Of a stretch of DNA of 64,000 bases, positions 42,292 through 50,281 are shown piece by piece (the stretch's first letter is position 1; every line of letters starts with the position of its first letter). The notes beneath the pieces are model-generated. The model was given only the letters and a program-made list of their open reading frames with translations. It was not told the DNA's origin and did not search any database. The position numbers and the translations under genes were made by a program. The stretch is from positions 62,001 through 126,000 of the forward strand of contig DDVX01000006.1 of the NCBI GenBank assembly GCA_002345575.1, in the 5' to 3' direction. Source of the DNA: Stutzerimonas stutzeri. GTDB taxonomy: Bacteria; Pseudomonadota; Gammaproteobacteria; Pseudomonadales; Pseudomonadaceae.

Positions 42292-44039
42292 GCGCCGCCA
42301 TCGTTACCCCGATTGTGCCGGAAGCCGCCGCGCCAGCCATCGAGCGCCCCTGTTACCGGGTGTATGAACACACCATCACACTGGACGGCGTGAAGCTGCG
42401 CCCCGGCGTCTGGTATCACGGGCAAAGCCTGGACAAACAAAGCGGCGAGTATCTGCCGTTCGATGAATGGCTGTGCGGGCCTTTGCATGTCGAAGCCGTC
42501 ACCCGCAACGAAGGCCAGGACGGCGATTACGGGCGCCTGCTGCGATTCCGCAACGCCGACCGCCGCGAACTGACCTGGGCAATGCCCAACGAGCTACTGG
42601 CGGGCAAGCCTGACTCGATCCTGTCCGTTCTGCTGGGCATGGGCCTGGACATTGATTACCAGCGACGCGCCAAGGTCTGCCAGTACATCGCCGCGCAATA
42701 CCCGAAAGACCGCGTGATAGCGGCCACGTCTACCGGCTGGCACACCCGCGAACTTTTCATCATGCCGCGCCAGAACATCGGCAAGGGCAAAGCGATATTC
42801 CAGAGCGAAGCCGCCAACGGTGACGACTACCGCCAAGGCGGAACGCTGGAAGGCTGGCAAGACAGCATCGGCGCCAAGTGCGAGGGCAACCCGTTGCTGG
42901 TGCTGAGCGTGTGCGCATCGCTTGCCGGGCCGCTGCTGTACCACGTCCAACGGCAAGGCGGGGGCTTTCATATCGTCGGTGATTCCAGCACGGGCAAGAG
43001 TTCCGCCATTCTGGCCGGGGCATCGGTATGGGGGCACGGTGAGGACTTCAAGCGTACTTGGCGCGCTACTGGCAACGGGCTGGAAGGCATCGCCAGCCAA
43101 CGCAATGACACGCTGCTGGCGCTGGATGAGATAGGCGAGGCCGACCCACGGGAAATCGGCGCTGTGGTCTATGCAATGGCGAACGGCACCGGCAAGGCCA
43201 GAGCCACCCGCAACGGTTCGGCACGGGCTGCGAAACGCTGGCGCGTCATGCTGTTTTCATCCGGCGAGCTGGGGCTATCGGCGCTGATGGCTGAAGGCGG
43301 CAAGCGCAGCCGGGCCGGGCAGGAAATCCGCCTGCTGGATATACCCGCCCGCCGCGCCTTCGGAGCCTGGGACAACTTGCACGGCATGACCGGGGGCCGG
43401 GAGTTCTCCGACGCGATCCAGCGCGCCAGCGTGACGCACTACGGGCACGCGGGGCCGCAGTTCATCCGCAAGCTGCTGGAGCTTGGCGAGCAGGACGATT
43501 TGCCCGCGCTGCTGGCGCAACTCTGCAACCAGTACCCCAGCACCAGCGGGCAGGAAAGCCGTGCTGCCGAACGCTTCGCCCTGGTGGCTATGGCGGGGGA
43601 ACTGGCTATCAGCTTTGGCATTCTCCCCCTTCCGACTGGCGCAGCCCGCGACGCAATGTTGGGGCTGTTTGAGGTATGGCGAGCAGGCCGGGGGCAAGGC
43701 CCAAGCGAGGATCGGCAGATATTGCGCGCCATCGCTGACTTCATCGCCCGCCACGGAGACACCCGGTTTTCATCCGCCGATGACCCCGAAGGCGAAGCCA
43801 GGGACCGCGCCGGGTATTGGGAGGACAGCCCGACCGGGCGCCTGTACCTATTCAACCGCCCCGGCCTGGAGGAAGCCGCCAAAGGTTACGACCTGGGGCG
43901 TGTGGTGCTGGCGCTGGAGACGGTCGGGGCGATTGCCAAGCGCGGCACCGGCAAGCATCAAGCGCAGAAACGCCTACCAGACGGAAGCCGACCGTGGCTG
44001 TACTTCATCGACCCGGACAAGCTGGAGCCGGAAACCTGA
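42288..44039 (+). CDS. DUF927 domain replicative helicase-like ATPase
   Basis: A 583-residue P-loop ATPase of the DUF927 type. Walker A is GDSSTGKSSAI near 231-241, Walker B LLALDEIGEAD near 276, and an arginine-rich sensor region follows (LFSSGELGLSALMAEGGKRSRAGQEIRLLDIPA). DUF927 proteins serve as the replication helicases of satellites, prophages and ICE-like islands. About 175 N-terminal residues form an uncharacterised domain, and the C-terminus (YFIDPDKLEPET) looks like a winged helix. It is encoded directly upstream of the iteron array and is the likely iteron-binding initiator or partner of it. Confidence 0.88.
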   Translation: MSAAIVTPIVPEAAAPAIERPCYRVYEHTITLDGVKLRPGVWYHGQSLDKQSGEYLPFDEWLCGPLHVEAVTRNEGQDGDYGRLLRFRNADRRELTWAMPNELLAGKPDSILSVLLGMGLDIDYQRRAKVCQYIAAQYPKDRVIAATSTGWHTRELFIMPRQNIGKGKAIFQSEAANGDDYRQGGTLEGWQDSIGAKCEGNPLLVLSVCASLAGPLLYHVQRQGGGFHIVGDSSTGKSSAILAGASVWGHGEDFKRTWRATGNGLEGIASQRNDTLLALDEIGEADPREIGAVVYAMANGTGKARATRNGSARAAKRWRVMLFSSGELGLSALMAEGGKRSRAGQEIRLLDIPARRAFGAWDNLHGMTGGREFSDAIQRASVTHYGHAGPQFIRKLLELGEQDDLPALLAQLCNQYPSTSGQESRAAERFALVAMAGELAISFGILPLPTGAARDAMLGLFEVWRAGRGQGPSEDRQILRAIADFIARHGDTRFSSADDPEGEARDRAGYWEDSPTGRLYLFNRPGLEEAAKGYDLGRVVLALETVGAIAKRGTGKHQAQKRLPDGSRPWLYFIDPDKLEPET

Positions 44040-44061
44040 GCGCAGTTTGCATTTTCGGCGG

Positions 44062-44248
44062 GTGACAGAGGTGACACGGGTGACAGCCTAGTGCCACGGG
44101 GCTTGCGGCTGTCACACAAGCAAAAATGACACGGGTGACAGAGGTGACAGACCAGCGATTTGTCACACCTGTCACACCGGCACGAAAACGGCGGGTGACA
44201 GCTACAGGCCGCGCCGTTCGGGCTTGTCACCCCTGTCACCCTTGTCAC
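44062..44248. other. Iteron array, putative replication origin
   Basis: GTGACA occurs six times on the plus strand (44062, 44071, 44080, 44135, 44144, 44195), with a variant ATGACA at 44126, and its complement TGTCAC six times (44110, 44161, 44170, 44225, 44234, 44243). Within clusters the copies start exactly 9 bp apart: three direct, then three direct, two inverted and three inverted. P4 phage origins carry similar GGTGAACAG-type iterons bound by the alpha primase-helicase. The array lies immediately after the helicase gene and fills an otherwise non-coding gap. A replication origin is inferred; the repeats are plain in the sequence. Confidence 0.85.
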
Positions 44249-44276
44249 ACCGGCAAAACACTAAAGGGAAAGCGAA

Positions 44277-44582
44277 ATGAGCGCACTTGCACAGCTTGCC
44301 GACAACTTGGGGTTATCGAGCGGTCCGCAACCGGCACCAGCTACCCCACCCGTCCAACCCGCTGCCAACGATCCGCAGCAGCCGACCAGCGCACCAGCAC
44401 GACCAACCGCACCAGAGGCCACCAGCGAGCCGAAGCGCGCCGCCTGGAGGATCACCCGAGCAGGCCAGCCGATTGGCTACATGGTCGGACAGCGAATGAC
44501 CTATTCCGAAGCCCTGGCCGCCGCTCGCTGGCGCTGGGCTGATGCCGAACTAGACGGCGCACCAAAGGAGCCGAACCGATGA
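44277..44582 (+). CDS. Hypothetical Pro/Ala-rich protein
   Basis: A 101-residue protein: a short N-terminal helix (MSALAQLADNLGLSS), a long flexible linker of Pro, Ala, Thr and Gln (about residues 16-52), and a compact C-terminal piece (RAAWRITRAGQPIGYMVGQRMTYSEALAAARWRW) that may fold by itself. GGGAAAGCG precedes the ATG. It is the first gene after the iterons and overlaps the next by 4 bp. No family is recognised; linker-tethered small domains are common in accessory replication proteins, but that is a guess. Confidence 0.65.
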   Translation: MSALAQLADNLGLSSGPQPAPATPPVQPAANDPQQPTSAPARPTAPEATSEPKRAAWRITRAGQPIGYMVGQRMTYSEALAAARWRWADAELDGAPKEPNR

Positions 44583-45181
44583 AAGCCAGCCAGATTCGAG
44601 CGCTCGCCAACATAGCCGACAAGCCAGGCGCCAGCGTTAACACGCAACTAATCGCCACGCGCCGTATATGTCGCCTTTTTTGTCATGAGCGCGCAACGAT
44701 CCACCAAGAGCGCCGCACATTGCGACGCAAAGCCGCCAAGCTGAAAGCCTTTCTGCCATTCACTGCCGCAGCCGTTGCCGACCTGGAGCAGCAAGCCAGG
44801 GAGCACGAAGCCGAATCGCTGGAGGGTATGAACCGGGCACTGATCGGGATAGGCCGGGCCGTCATCCTGCAAAGCACCAGCACCACGGCGGCGCTGGGCT
44901 TCGACCGGCTGTGCGATCTGCTGAGCGTGAACCCCGCGCATCGAGCGCAAGCGATCCGCGACGGCGACACCAACATTACGGCGCTGGTCTTTATTGCCTG
45001 CCTGGAGGACAGCGCAACGGGACACGGCGCAGCCTGGGGCAATGGCGGGCCTTTGTATCAAGCCTGCCTGCTGGCTATGGCTGACTTCATCCGCAACGCA
45101 CCAGAGGGAGCGCTACCCGATCCGTTCGCACCCGGCGCACCCTTCGGGCCGAAGCTGCCGCCCGTGCTGCGCGTGGTTTGA
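44579..45181 (+). CDS. Hypothetical island protein, 200 aa
   Basis: A 200-residue protein I do not recognise. A basic N-terminal third (RRICRLFCHERATIHQERRTLRRKAAKL) could contact nucleic acid or form a coiled coil with the following acidic helix; the rest is alternating helix and loop (GFDRLCDLLSVNPAHRAQAI) ending in a Pro-rich tail. No catalytic motif or membrane segment is visible. It is the last convincing gene of the island before the repeat-rich segment. Confidence 0.65.
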   Translation: MKASQIRALANIADKPGASVNTQLIATRRICRLFCHERATIHQERRTLRRKAAKLKAFLPFTAAAVADLEQQAREHEAESLEGMNRALIGIGRAVILQSTSTTAALGFDRLCDLLSVNPAHRAQAIRDGDTNITALVFIACLEDSATGHGAAWGNGGPLYQACLLAMADFIRNAPEGALPDPFAPGAPFGPKLPPVLRVV

Positions 45182-45775
45182 TCGCTGGCGCCACGGACGG
45201 CGCTACCCCCACCCCCGTTAGGTTCTACCCCGCCCCGGCACCGTCACGGGTGATTCGCGCCCCACCTTTTCGCTTCATACCGACTTTTCCGGGCTGACCC
45301 CGCTTCCGGTTCCGTCTTCTGCTGGAAGCCCCACCAGCACGCCCGCAACGGGCACCAGTGAAGCGGAAACGACCGGCACCAGTTGGCCTATTGCCCAGCA
45401 CCAGCGCCCGACCTGCGAAGCCTGGAGCGCGACAACGAAACAACAACCAACCCACCAGCCAGCGCCGTATATAGCGAACAGTCACGGCGCGAATCACCCG
45501 CAATGGGGGCGCCCCCTTGGGAGGACCCAACACCACGGGAGGCCGGTCGAAAGTCTGAGCAAGCGCAATGCCCGAACGACGGGGGGAGCCAGATTTTCGC
45601 GCCGTCATAATTCAGATTTGAAAATGGGCAATGCGGTGGCGATCAAATCCCCCTGATTCGGGGTATTTACCGCCGCCAGGCTGCCGCTGGCCAATTCCGG
45701 TAGATTCCCGGATTTACGGGTATGTACGGCAGGCACCCTCCCCCAGCTATTCCCTCGCATCTGAGGTATTTAAAT

Positions 45776-45813
45776 GTGATGCCGAGACACATTTACATGT
45801 GAGGCCGCATCAC
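45776..45813. repeat. Nested palindrome in the island's right end
   Basis: Outer arms GTGATGC/GCATCAC enclose inner arms CACAT/ATGTG around TTAC, giving a 38-bp two-step cruciform. It might be an operator or a processing signal. Confidence 0.6.
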
Positions 45814-46264
45814 CTGTTCGGGCTGATTCGGGGAGCCGCCCCGGATTGAAGCTCGATACCGGGAAGTCCGGTAACCCCCTGACAGCAGGCCGGAGCAGGT
45901 GCGAGCCGTCCAAATTCCAGCGGGCGCACGTCAAGGATGATGGAGCCGGTTTTGCTGGGCTGGAGGCCATGCTTTTCTTGACAGGCATGAGACGGCTTTT
46001 TGGACAGGCTTGGACGGAGCAGCCACGTTCGCGCTTGGTTCGCACCCTGGTACGCAAGCCGGTACGCAAGAAAAGTACGCACCTTCACGCGCACTTTTCA
46101 CGCACGAACGCCCGTTGCGAAAACAACCCCATGAACGCTTTGGGGAAACACCCCATGCAATCCGCCATCGAGGGTGATGTTTGGGTGAGGCGGACGGCAA
46201 GATTACGGCAAGGGCTGGGGCGAGATTAGGGCGAGGTGCGACACCTGACAGCAGGCGGCAGCAC

Positions 46265-46412
46265 GCTAAGGAAACGCTAAGGCGGCACGGTAAGGTCACG
46301 GTAAGGCCGGGGGGAGGTCAGAAGTCTGGAGCACGGCGCCGAAGGAAACCGCGCATTCCCCCATCCGCAGATTTTCCCCCTGTTAACCGAGCCGTTAACC
46401 CGCACGTTAACC
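46265..46412. repeat. Two sets of phased short repeats
   Basis: TAAGG starts at 46267, 46278, 46291 and 46302 (spacing 11, 13, 11 bp) within GCTAAGG/GGTAAGG contexts; GTTAACC starts at 46382, 46394 and 46406 (12 bp apart). Helical phasing points to cooperative protein binding on one face of the DNA. Confidence 0.6.
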
Positions 46413-46416
46413 GGGA

Positions 46417-46643
46417 GGGGGGGGAGTTGAAACCTAGAGCCTATGCAAGCGGACACCGCTCCGGTCCCTCTTTTCCCGTCTCCGCAAAATCAGCATTCCG
46501 AAAAATCACCAGCAACCAGCGATAGCTACACCGCCTGGTCCCTGCTCTTTTATCGCTAACCGCCGAAAAAAGTGCCGGACGCACGACAGGAGGGGGGAGG
46601 GTTGAAAGTCTGAGCCGTCCGATAGCAACACCGCTCGGACCCC
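46417..46643. repeat. Imperfect long repeats with G-runs (possible packaging site)
   Basis: Two units start with a G-run (8 G at 46417, 6 G at 46592), continue with GTTGAAA and CTGAGCC/CTAGAGCC, and end in an ACACCGCTC-GG-CCC box (46449-46468 and 46621-46643). A third copy of the last box lies at 46521-46543. Weaker relatives are at 45546-45586 and 46309-46332. Confidence 0.6.
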
Positions 46644-46750
46644 ACCGAATGAACGCTAACCCGGTTTTTTCCGTTGTGCGCGCGCGCGAGGCTGGGAAGT
46701 GCTGAGACTCAACGGGAGCGATTCGAGGCCAAAAGAGGGGGCACTTTTCG

Positions 46751-46774
46751 TTTTGGGGGCATTTTTGGGGGCAT
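46751..46774. repeat. Tandem 12-bp repeat near attR (possible arm sites)
   Basis: TTTTGGGGGCAT occurs twice head to tail. The core matches the AGGGGCA sites before the integrase gene at the other end, fitting integrase arm-binding sites. Confidence 0.6.
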
Positions 46775-46833
46775 CGACAAATAAGCGAACCAGGTAAACC
46801 CAGCTATCACGCTATCTGTAGCGATTGGTTCGG

Positions 46834-46926
46834 TTCCGTCCCTGGCACCACCTTTCGTTTTCAGGTGGTGCCAAAGCCACCCGAAAGCCCACAAGAAGCC
46901 CGCCTAGTGCGGGTTTTTTGTTGTCT
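46834..46926. repeat. attR: right direct repeat of the island
   Basis: A 93-bp copy of the tRNA-Phe end and its downstream region. Compared with attL it lacks one G in the acceptor-stem segment (CTGGCACC for CTGGGCACC) and has G for A at 46876. Here the palindrome is 11 bp (46843-46853 with 46863-46873). Confidence 0.92.
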
Positions 46927-47076
46927 GCGATTTCTGCTTGCCAGCACCCCGACTCCCTCCTCACTTCTGCGGTTAGATCAGCCAGTTCTGGACTAGGTGA
47001 GTAACGGCTGATATGAAATAGCCAAGTGACCCTCTTTCTCCAAGAACAATAAAACCTGGCCAGGGAGCGGAACGCA

Positions 47077-47859
47077 GTGCGGACATTTTCCTCGACTCTA
47101 TTACTCTGGGCGATGCTGACTGCTGCGCCGGCGATGGCTGAGCAGTGGGCATTCGTGACCGAGGATTTCCCACCCTTTACCCATCCTGCCGAAGACCTCG
47201 GCAGCCTTGAGACTGGCGTGCTAGCGGGCGGGCCTCTGGTGGAGATTGTGCAAAGCATCTGTGCGCGCCTGAGTCGCGAATGCACAATCATGGTGCACCC
47301 TTGGCAGCGGGCGCTAAGGATGGCCGAGCAAGGTGAGGTTGATGGCATATTCACCGTAGTTCGCTCACCCGACCGCGAGCGTGAATTTCATATCAGCCGC
47401 ATGCTAGTGATGTCGCGCTACAGTGTCTTCGCCCGCGACGAGAGCAATTTCGTCTTCTCTGACCTTGATGATCTGGCAGGCCGGACAGTTGGGGTTTACG
47501 GGCCGTCCGGCACGTCCTGGTTATTGTCCGGGCACCTCAAAGCCATCGCCGATGTGCGCATCCGCATGACCCTGGATAACCGCCGCCTGCTGAAAATGTT
47601 GCAGTCCGAGCGCTTCGGCCCAGAAGGGCTGGCAGTCGTCAATCAGGACGTGGCCTGGCATCTGATCGAGGACGAAGAGCTCGACGGCCTACGCGAGGCA
47701 GGCGAGCTGGCGGTGGTCTACTACGGTATCGGCCTGTCGAGAAAGCGGGTCAGCGAGGATCAGTTCCAAGCATTCGAGCAGGCACTGGATGAGGCAATTG
47801 CCGACGGCACCGTCCCGAAGATACTGCGCCGTTATCAGCTAGAAGCTGCTTATCCATAG
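47077..47859 (+). CDS. Solute-binding protein, SBP_bac_3-like
   Basis: A 260-residue secreted protein with a GTG start, GGAGCGG about 8 nt before it and a signal peptide ending APAMAEQ. The mature part is a type II periplasmic-binding fold (WAFVTEDFPPFTHP, MVHPWQRALRMAEQGEVDGIFTV, GRTVGVYGPSGTSWLL). It resembles amino-acid-binding proteins but has no transporter partner beside it; such solitary proteins are common in pseudomonads and their ligands are rarely known. It lies 150 bp outside the island's right end. Confidence 0.82.
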   Translation: MRTFSSTLLLWAMLTAAPAMAEQWAFVTEDFPPFTHPAEDLGSLETGVLAGGPLVEIVQSICARLSRECTIMVHPWQRALRMAEQGEVDGIFTVVRSPDREREFHISRMLVMSRYSVFARDESNFVFSDLDDLAGRTVGVYGPSGTSWLLSGHLKAIADVRIRMTLDNRRLLKMLQSERFGPEGLAVVNQDVAWHLIEDEELDGLREAGELAVVYYGIGLSRKRVSEDQFQAFEQALDEAIADGTVPKILRRYQLEAAYP

Positions 47860-47995
47860 GCTTGGCGCCCGATTATCGAAGCCCTGCCGGCGCCGTAGAG
47901 GCCTTCTACCGAGGCTTTGGGTAGATTGCTGGGGAGCTTTTCCCGACAAACAGCCGTCTACTCTCTGAGTCCACCAGCCAGAGACCAGACGTCCA

Positions 47996-50050
47996 ATGGA
48001 ATCACCGAGCAAGCTACCCAAGGCCGTTATCCTCTTTCCTGTCTTTATACCCGCCGTAATCGTCACGCTGTTGCTTGTGGTCGGCACCATCAGCAACCCC
48101 GAGCTGGCAAGTGAGCTATTCAGCGATACGCTGGCGATCATCACCCGTTCCTTCGGCTGGTTCTACATGCTGGCGGTGGCCTTCTTTCTGGTCTTCGTCG
48201 TCGGTATTGCAATGACCAAGTGGGGCAACATCAAACTCGGACCGGACCATGCCGAGCCGCAGTACAGTTTCCCTGCCTGGTTCGCCATGCTGTTTTCCGC
48301 CGGTTACGGCATCGCTTTGCTGTTTTTCGGCGTGGCCGAGCCGGTGCTGCACTATTCGACGCCTCCGGCAGGCGCACCCGAAACAGTGGATGCCGCCAAG
48401 CAGGCCATGCAGATCGCCTTCTTCCACTGGGGCTTTCATATCTGGGCGATCTACGGCCTGACCGGCCTTGTGCTGGCTTACTTCTCTTTCCGTCACGGTC
48501 TGCCGCTGTCGATGCGCTCAGCGCTGTATCCGATCATCGGCGAGCGCATCCACGGCCCCATCGGGCATGCAGTGGATATCTTCGCAATCCTCGGCACACT
48601 GTTCGGCATCGCCACCACCCTGGGTTTGTCGGTCACTCAGATCAACGCCGGCCTGAACTACCTATGGCCGCAGATTCCCATCAGCACTACGGTACAGATC
48701 ATTTCCATTGTGGCGATCACTGCCCTGGCCACCTGCTCGGTGGTGGCCGGGTTGGACAAGGGCATCAAGAACCTGTCGCTGCTGAACATGACGCTAGCCA
48801 TCACGCTGATGCTGTTCGTGTTTGTCGTAGGGCCGACCATCTTCATTCTGGAAACCTTCCTACAGAACACCGGCAGCTACCTGAACAACATCATCGAGCG
48901 CACCTTCAACCTGCAGGCCTACACGCGCAGCGATTGGATCGGTAACTGGACACTATTCATTTTCGGCTGGACCATCGCCTGGTCACCGTTCGTGGGCCTG
49001 TTTATCGCCAAGATCAGCCGCGGTCGGACCATCCGCCAGTTCGTTTTCGGCGTGATGTTCGTGCCGACGATCTTCACCTTTCTCTGGTTTTCGATTTTCG
49101 GCGATACGGCGCTGCACCTGATCATGGTCGAGGGCTATACCGAGCTGATCGGCCAGGTGCAGGACGATCACTCCATCGCCTTGTTCCAACTGTTTGAACG
49201 TCTGCCGCTTAGCTCCATCACCTCCTTCGTTGCGGTGGTGCTGATTGCCACCTTCTTCGTCACTTCGGCCGACTCCGGCGCGCTGGTAATTGACTCGCTG
49301 GCCGCTGGCGGCGTGGCGCAGACGCCAGTCTGGCAGCGGGTGTTCTGGGCGACGACGGCGGGTTTCGTCGCCATCGCTCTGTTGGTGGCAGGCGGCCTTA
49401 GTGCTCTACAAACCATGGCGATCACCAGCGCGCTGCCGTTCGCCATCATCATGATCATCGCCGCCCTGGGCATGTGGCGAGCCTTGGTGATTGAGGGCCA
49501 TCACGAAGTCAGCTTGCAGACCCACATGCATGGCAGCCGGCTAGCCAGTAATGCCGGACCCGGCCTCTGGAAAAAACGCCTGGCCGGTCTGGTCAACTTT
49601 CCCAGCCAGGAAGCGGCAAAGACCTTCATCGGCACCAGCGTTATCAAGGGCATGCGCCGGGTGCAGCGAGCTCTGGCCGAGCAGGGCTGGCAGGCCGAAG
49701 TGCATACTGACGAGCACAATTCGCGGGTCTATCTAGAGGTCATCAAGGAGGATCAGATCGACTTCATCTACGAGGTCCGCCTGGTCGGCTATGCCATGCC
49801 CTCCTTCGCTCTCAACGATGATCCGGACAGCAACGAGCAGTACTTCCGCGCCGAAGTCTTCCTGCGTCGAGGTGGTCAGTCTTACGACGTTTACGGGTAC
49901 GACCAGCAAGACATCATCAGCGACATCCTCGACCAGTTCGAGAAGTACCTGAACTTCCTGCATATCTCGCCCGGCAGCCTGCCATGGAAGATGGAAGCGC
50001 ACGACGAGATGCTCAGCAACGAGCCGGGGGAGCCAAAAACCGAAACCTGA
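47996..50050 (+). CDS. BCCT family choline/betaine transporter (BetT-like)
   Basis: A 684-residue inner-membrane transporter with twelve predicted helices. The BCCT signature around helix 8 is present (FGWTIAWSPFVGLFIAKISRGRTIRQF), as are GYGIALLFFGVAEPVLHY near 110 and the helix-10 region FVTSADSGALVIDSLA. The roughly 170-residue cytoplasmic C-terminus is the long form found in BetT-type choline carriers, where it senses osmotic state. Substrate (choline, betaine or carnitine) cannot be fixed from sequence. The ribosome site is weak. It stands alone between a binding protein gene and an ABC operon. Confidence 0.9.
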   Translation: MESPSKLPKAVILFPVFIPAVIVTLLLVVGTISNPELASELFSDTLAIITRSFGWFYMLAVAFFLVFVVGIAMTKWGNIKLGPDHAEPQYSFPAWFAMLFSAGYGIALLFFGVAEPVLHYSTPPAGAPETVDAAKQAMQIAFFHWGFHIWAIYGLTGLVLAYFSFRHGLPLSMRSALYPIIGERIHGPIGHAVDIFAILGTLFGIATTLGLSVTQINAGLNYLWPQIPISTTVQIISIVAITALATCSVVAGLDKGIKNLSLLNMTLAITLMLFVFVVGPTIFILETFLQNTGSYLNNIIERTFNLQAYTRSDWIGNWTLFIFGWTIAWSPFVGLFIAKISRGRTIRQFVFGVMFVPTIFTFLWFSIFGDTALHLIMVEGYTELIGQVQDDHSIALFQLFERLPLSSITSFVAVVLIATFFVTSADSGALVIDSLAAGGVAQTPVWQRVFWATTAGFVAIALLVAGGLSALQTMAITSALPFAIIMIIAALGMWRALVIEGHHEVSLQTHMHGSRLASNAGPGLWKKRLAGLVNFPSQEAAKTFIGTSVIKGMRRVQRALAEQGWQAEVHTDEHNSRVYLEVIKEDQIDFIYEVRLVGYAMPSFALNDDPDSNEQYFRAEVFLRRGGQSYDVYGYDQQDIISDILDQFEKYLNFLHISPGSLPWKMEAHDEMLSNEPGEPKTET

Positions 50051-50281
50051 AGCGGCCAAACCGTGCAAATTCATCTATATAGATAGAGCTGGTCCGCAGC
50101 ACCTTGCTCGAGCCCCAAGCCTGAGATGACCAACTGGTCACACCCATAGCGAGGGTATCGCGCTTGGCGCACGCCCTCGCCCATGCTAGGTTTGCGCCCG
50201 CCAGGAAGGCGAGCAGTCAGCCGGAGCGCATCAATATAGAATCAGGTCGGCTGAAACACAGGCCTGACAAGAGGAAGTTCA

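Larger units (their letters stand above)
45182..46800. other. Gene-poor, repeat-rich right end of the island
   Basis: About 1.6 kb without a reading frame I can believe: the frames present are Pro/Arg-rich, overlap in several phases and run through repeats. Instead it holds several distinct sets of short repeats: a palindrome (45776-45813), three GTACGCA copies (near 46050-46081), four phased TAAGG boxes (46265-46306), three GTTAACC boxes 12 bp apart (46382-46412), and G-runs with a GAAAGTCTGAGC-like motif repeated up to four times (45546-46643). Such a segment next to attR could hold packaging, partition or regulatory sites. No tRNA or known RNA is recognised. Confidence 0.6.
37164..46926. 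mobile_element. Integrated phage-satellite-like island in tRNA-Phe
   Basis: About 9.7 kb bounded by a 94/93-bp direct repeat starting in the 3' part of tRNA-Phe. In order: tyrosine integrase, an orphan gene, AlpA, a winged-helix protein, a C4-type antisense RNA within an Ash-like frame, small orphans, an M41-like peptidase, TOPRIM primase, DUF927 helicase, iteron array, two orphans, and 1.6 kb of repeat-rich DNA. No structural, lysis, mobilisation, resistance or known defence gene is seen. Integrase-AlpA-primase-helicase-origin is the layout of P4-like and PICI satellites, which borrow capsids from helper phages. The satellite interpretation is inference; integration in tRNA-Phe is directly supported. 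Confidence 0.85.

Noticed and set aside
44062..44248. CRISPR-like array
   Set aside because: Units are 6-9 bp with 3-bp gaps and both orientations; no repeat-spacer pattern and no cas genes.
44126..44542. Reading frame through the iteron array
   Set aside because: Its first half encodes only repeated Val-Thr/Pro-Val-Thr from the iterons, and it overlaps the better-supported 44277 gene in another phase.
45225..46525. Several frames (45225-45608 minus, 45383-45610 plus, 45846-46229 plus, 46181-46525 plus)
   Set aside because: Arg/Pro/Gly-rich, lying over one another or through short repeats, without recognisable domains or ribosome sites; treated as non-coding.
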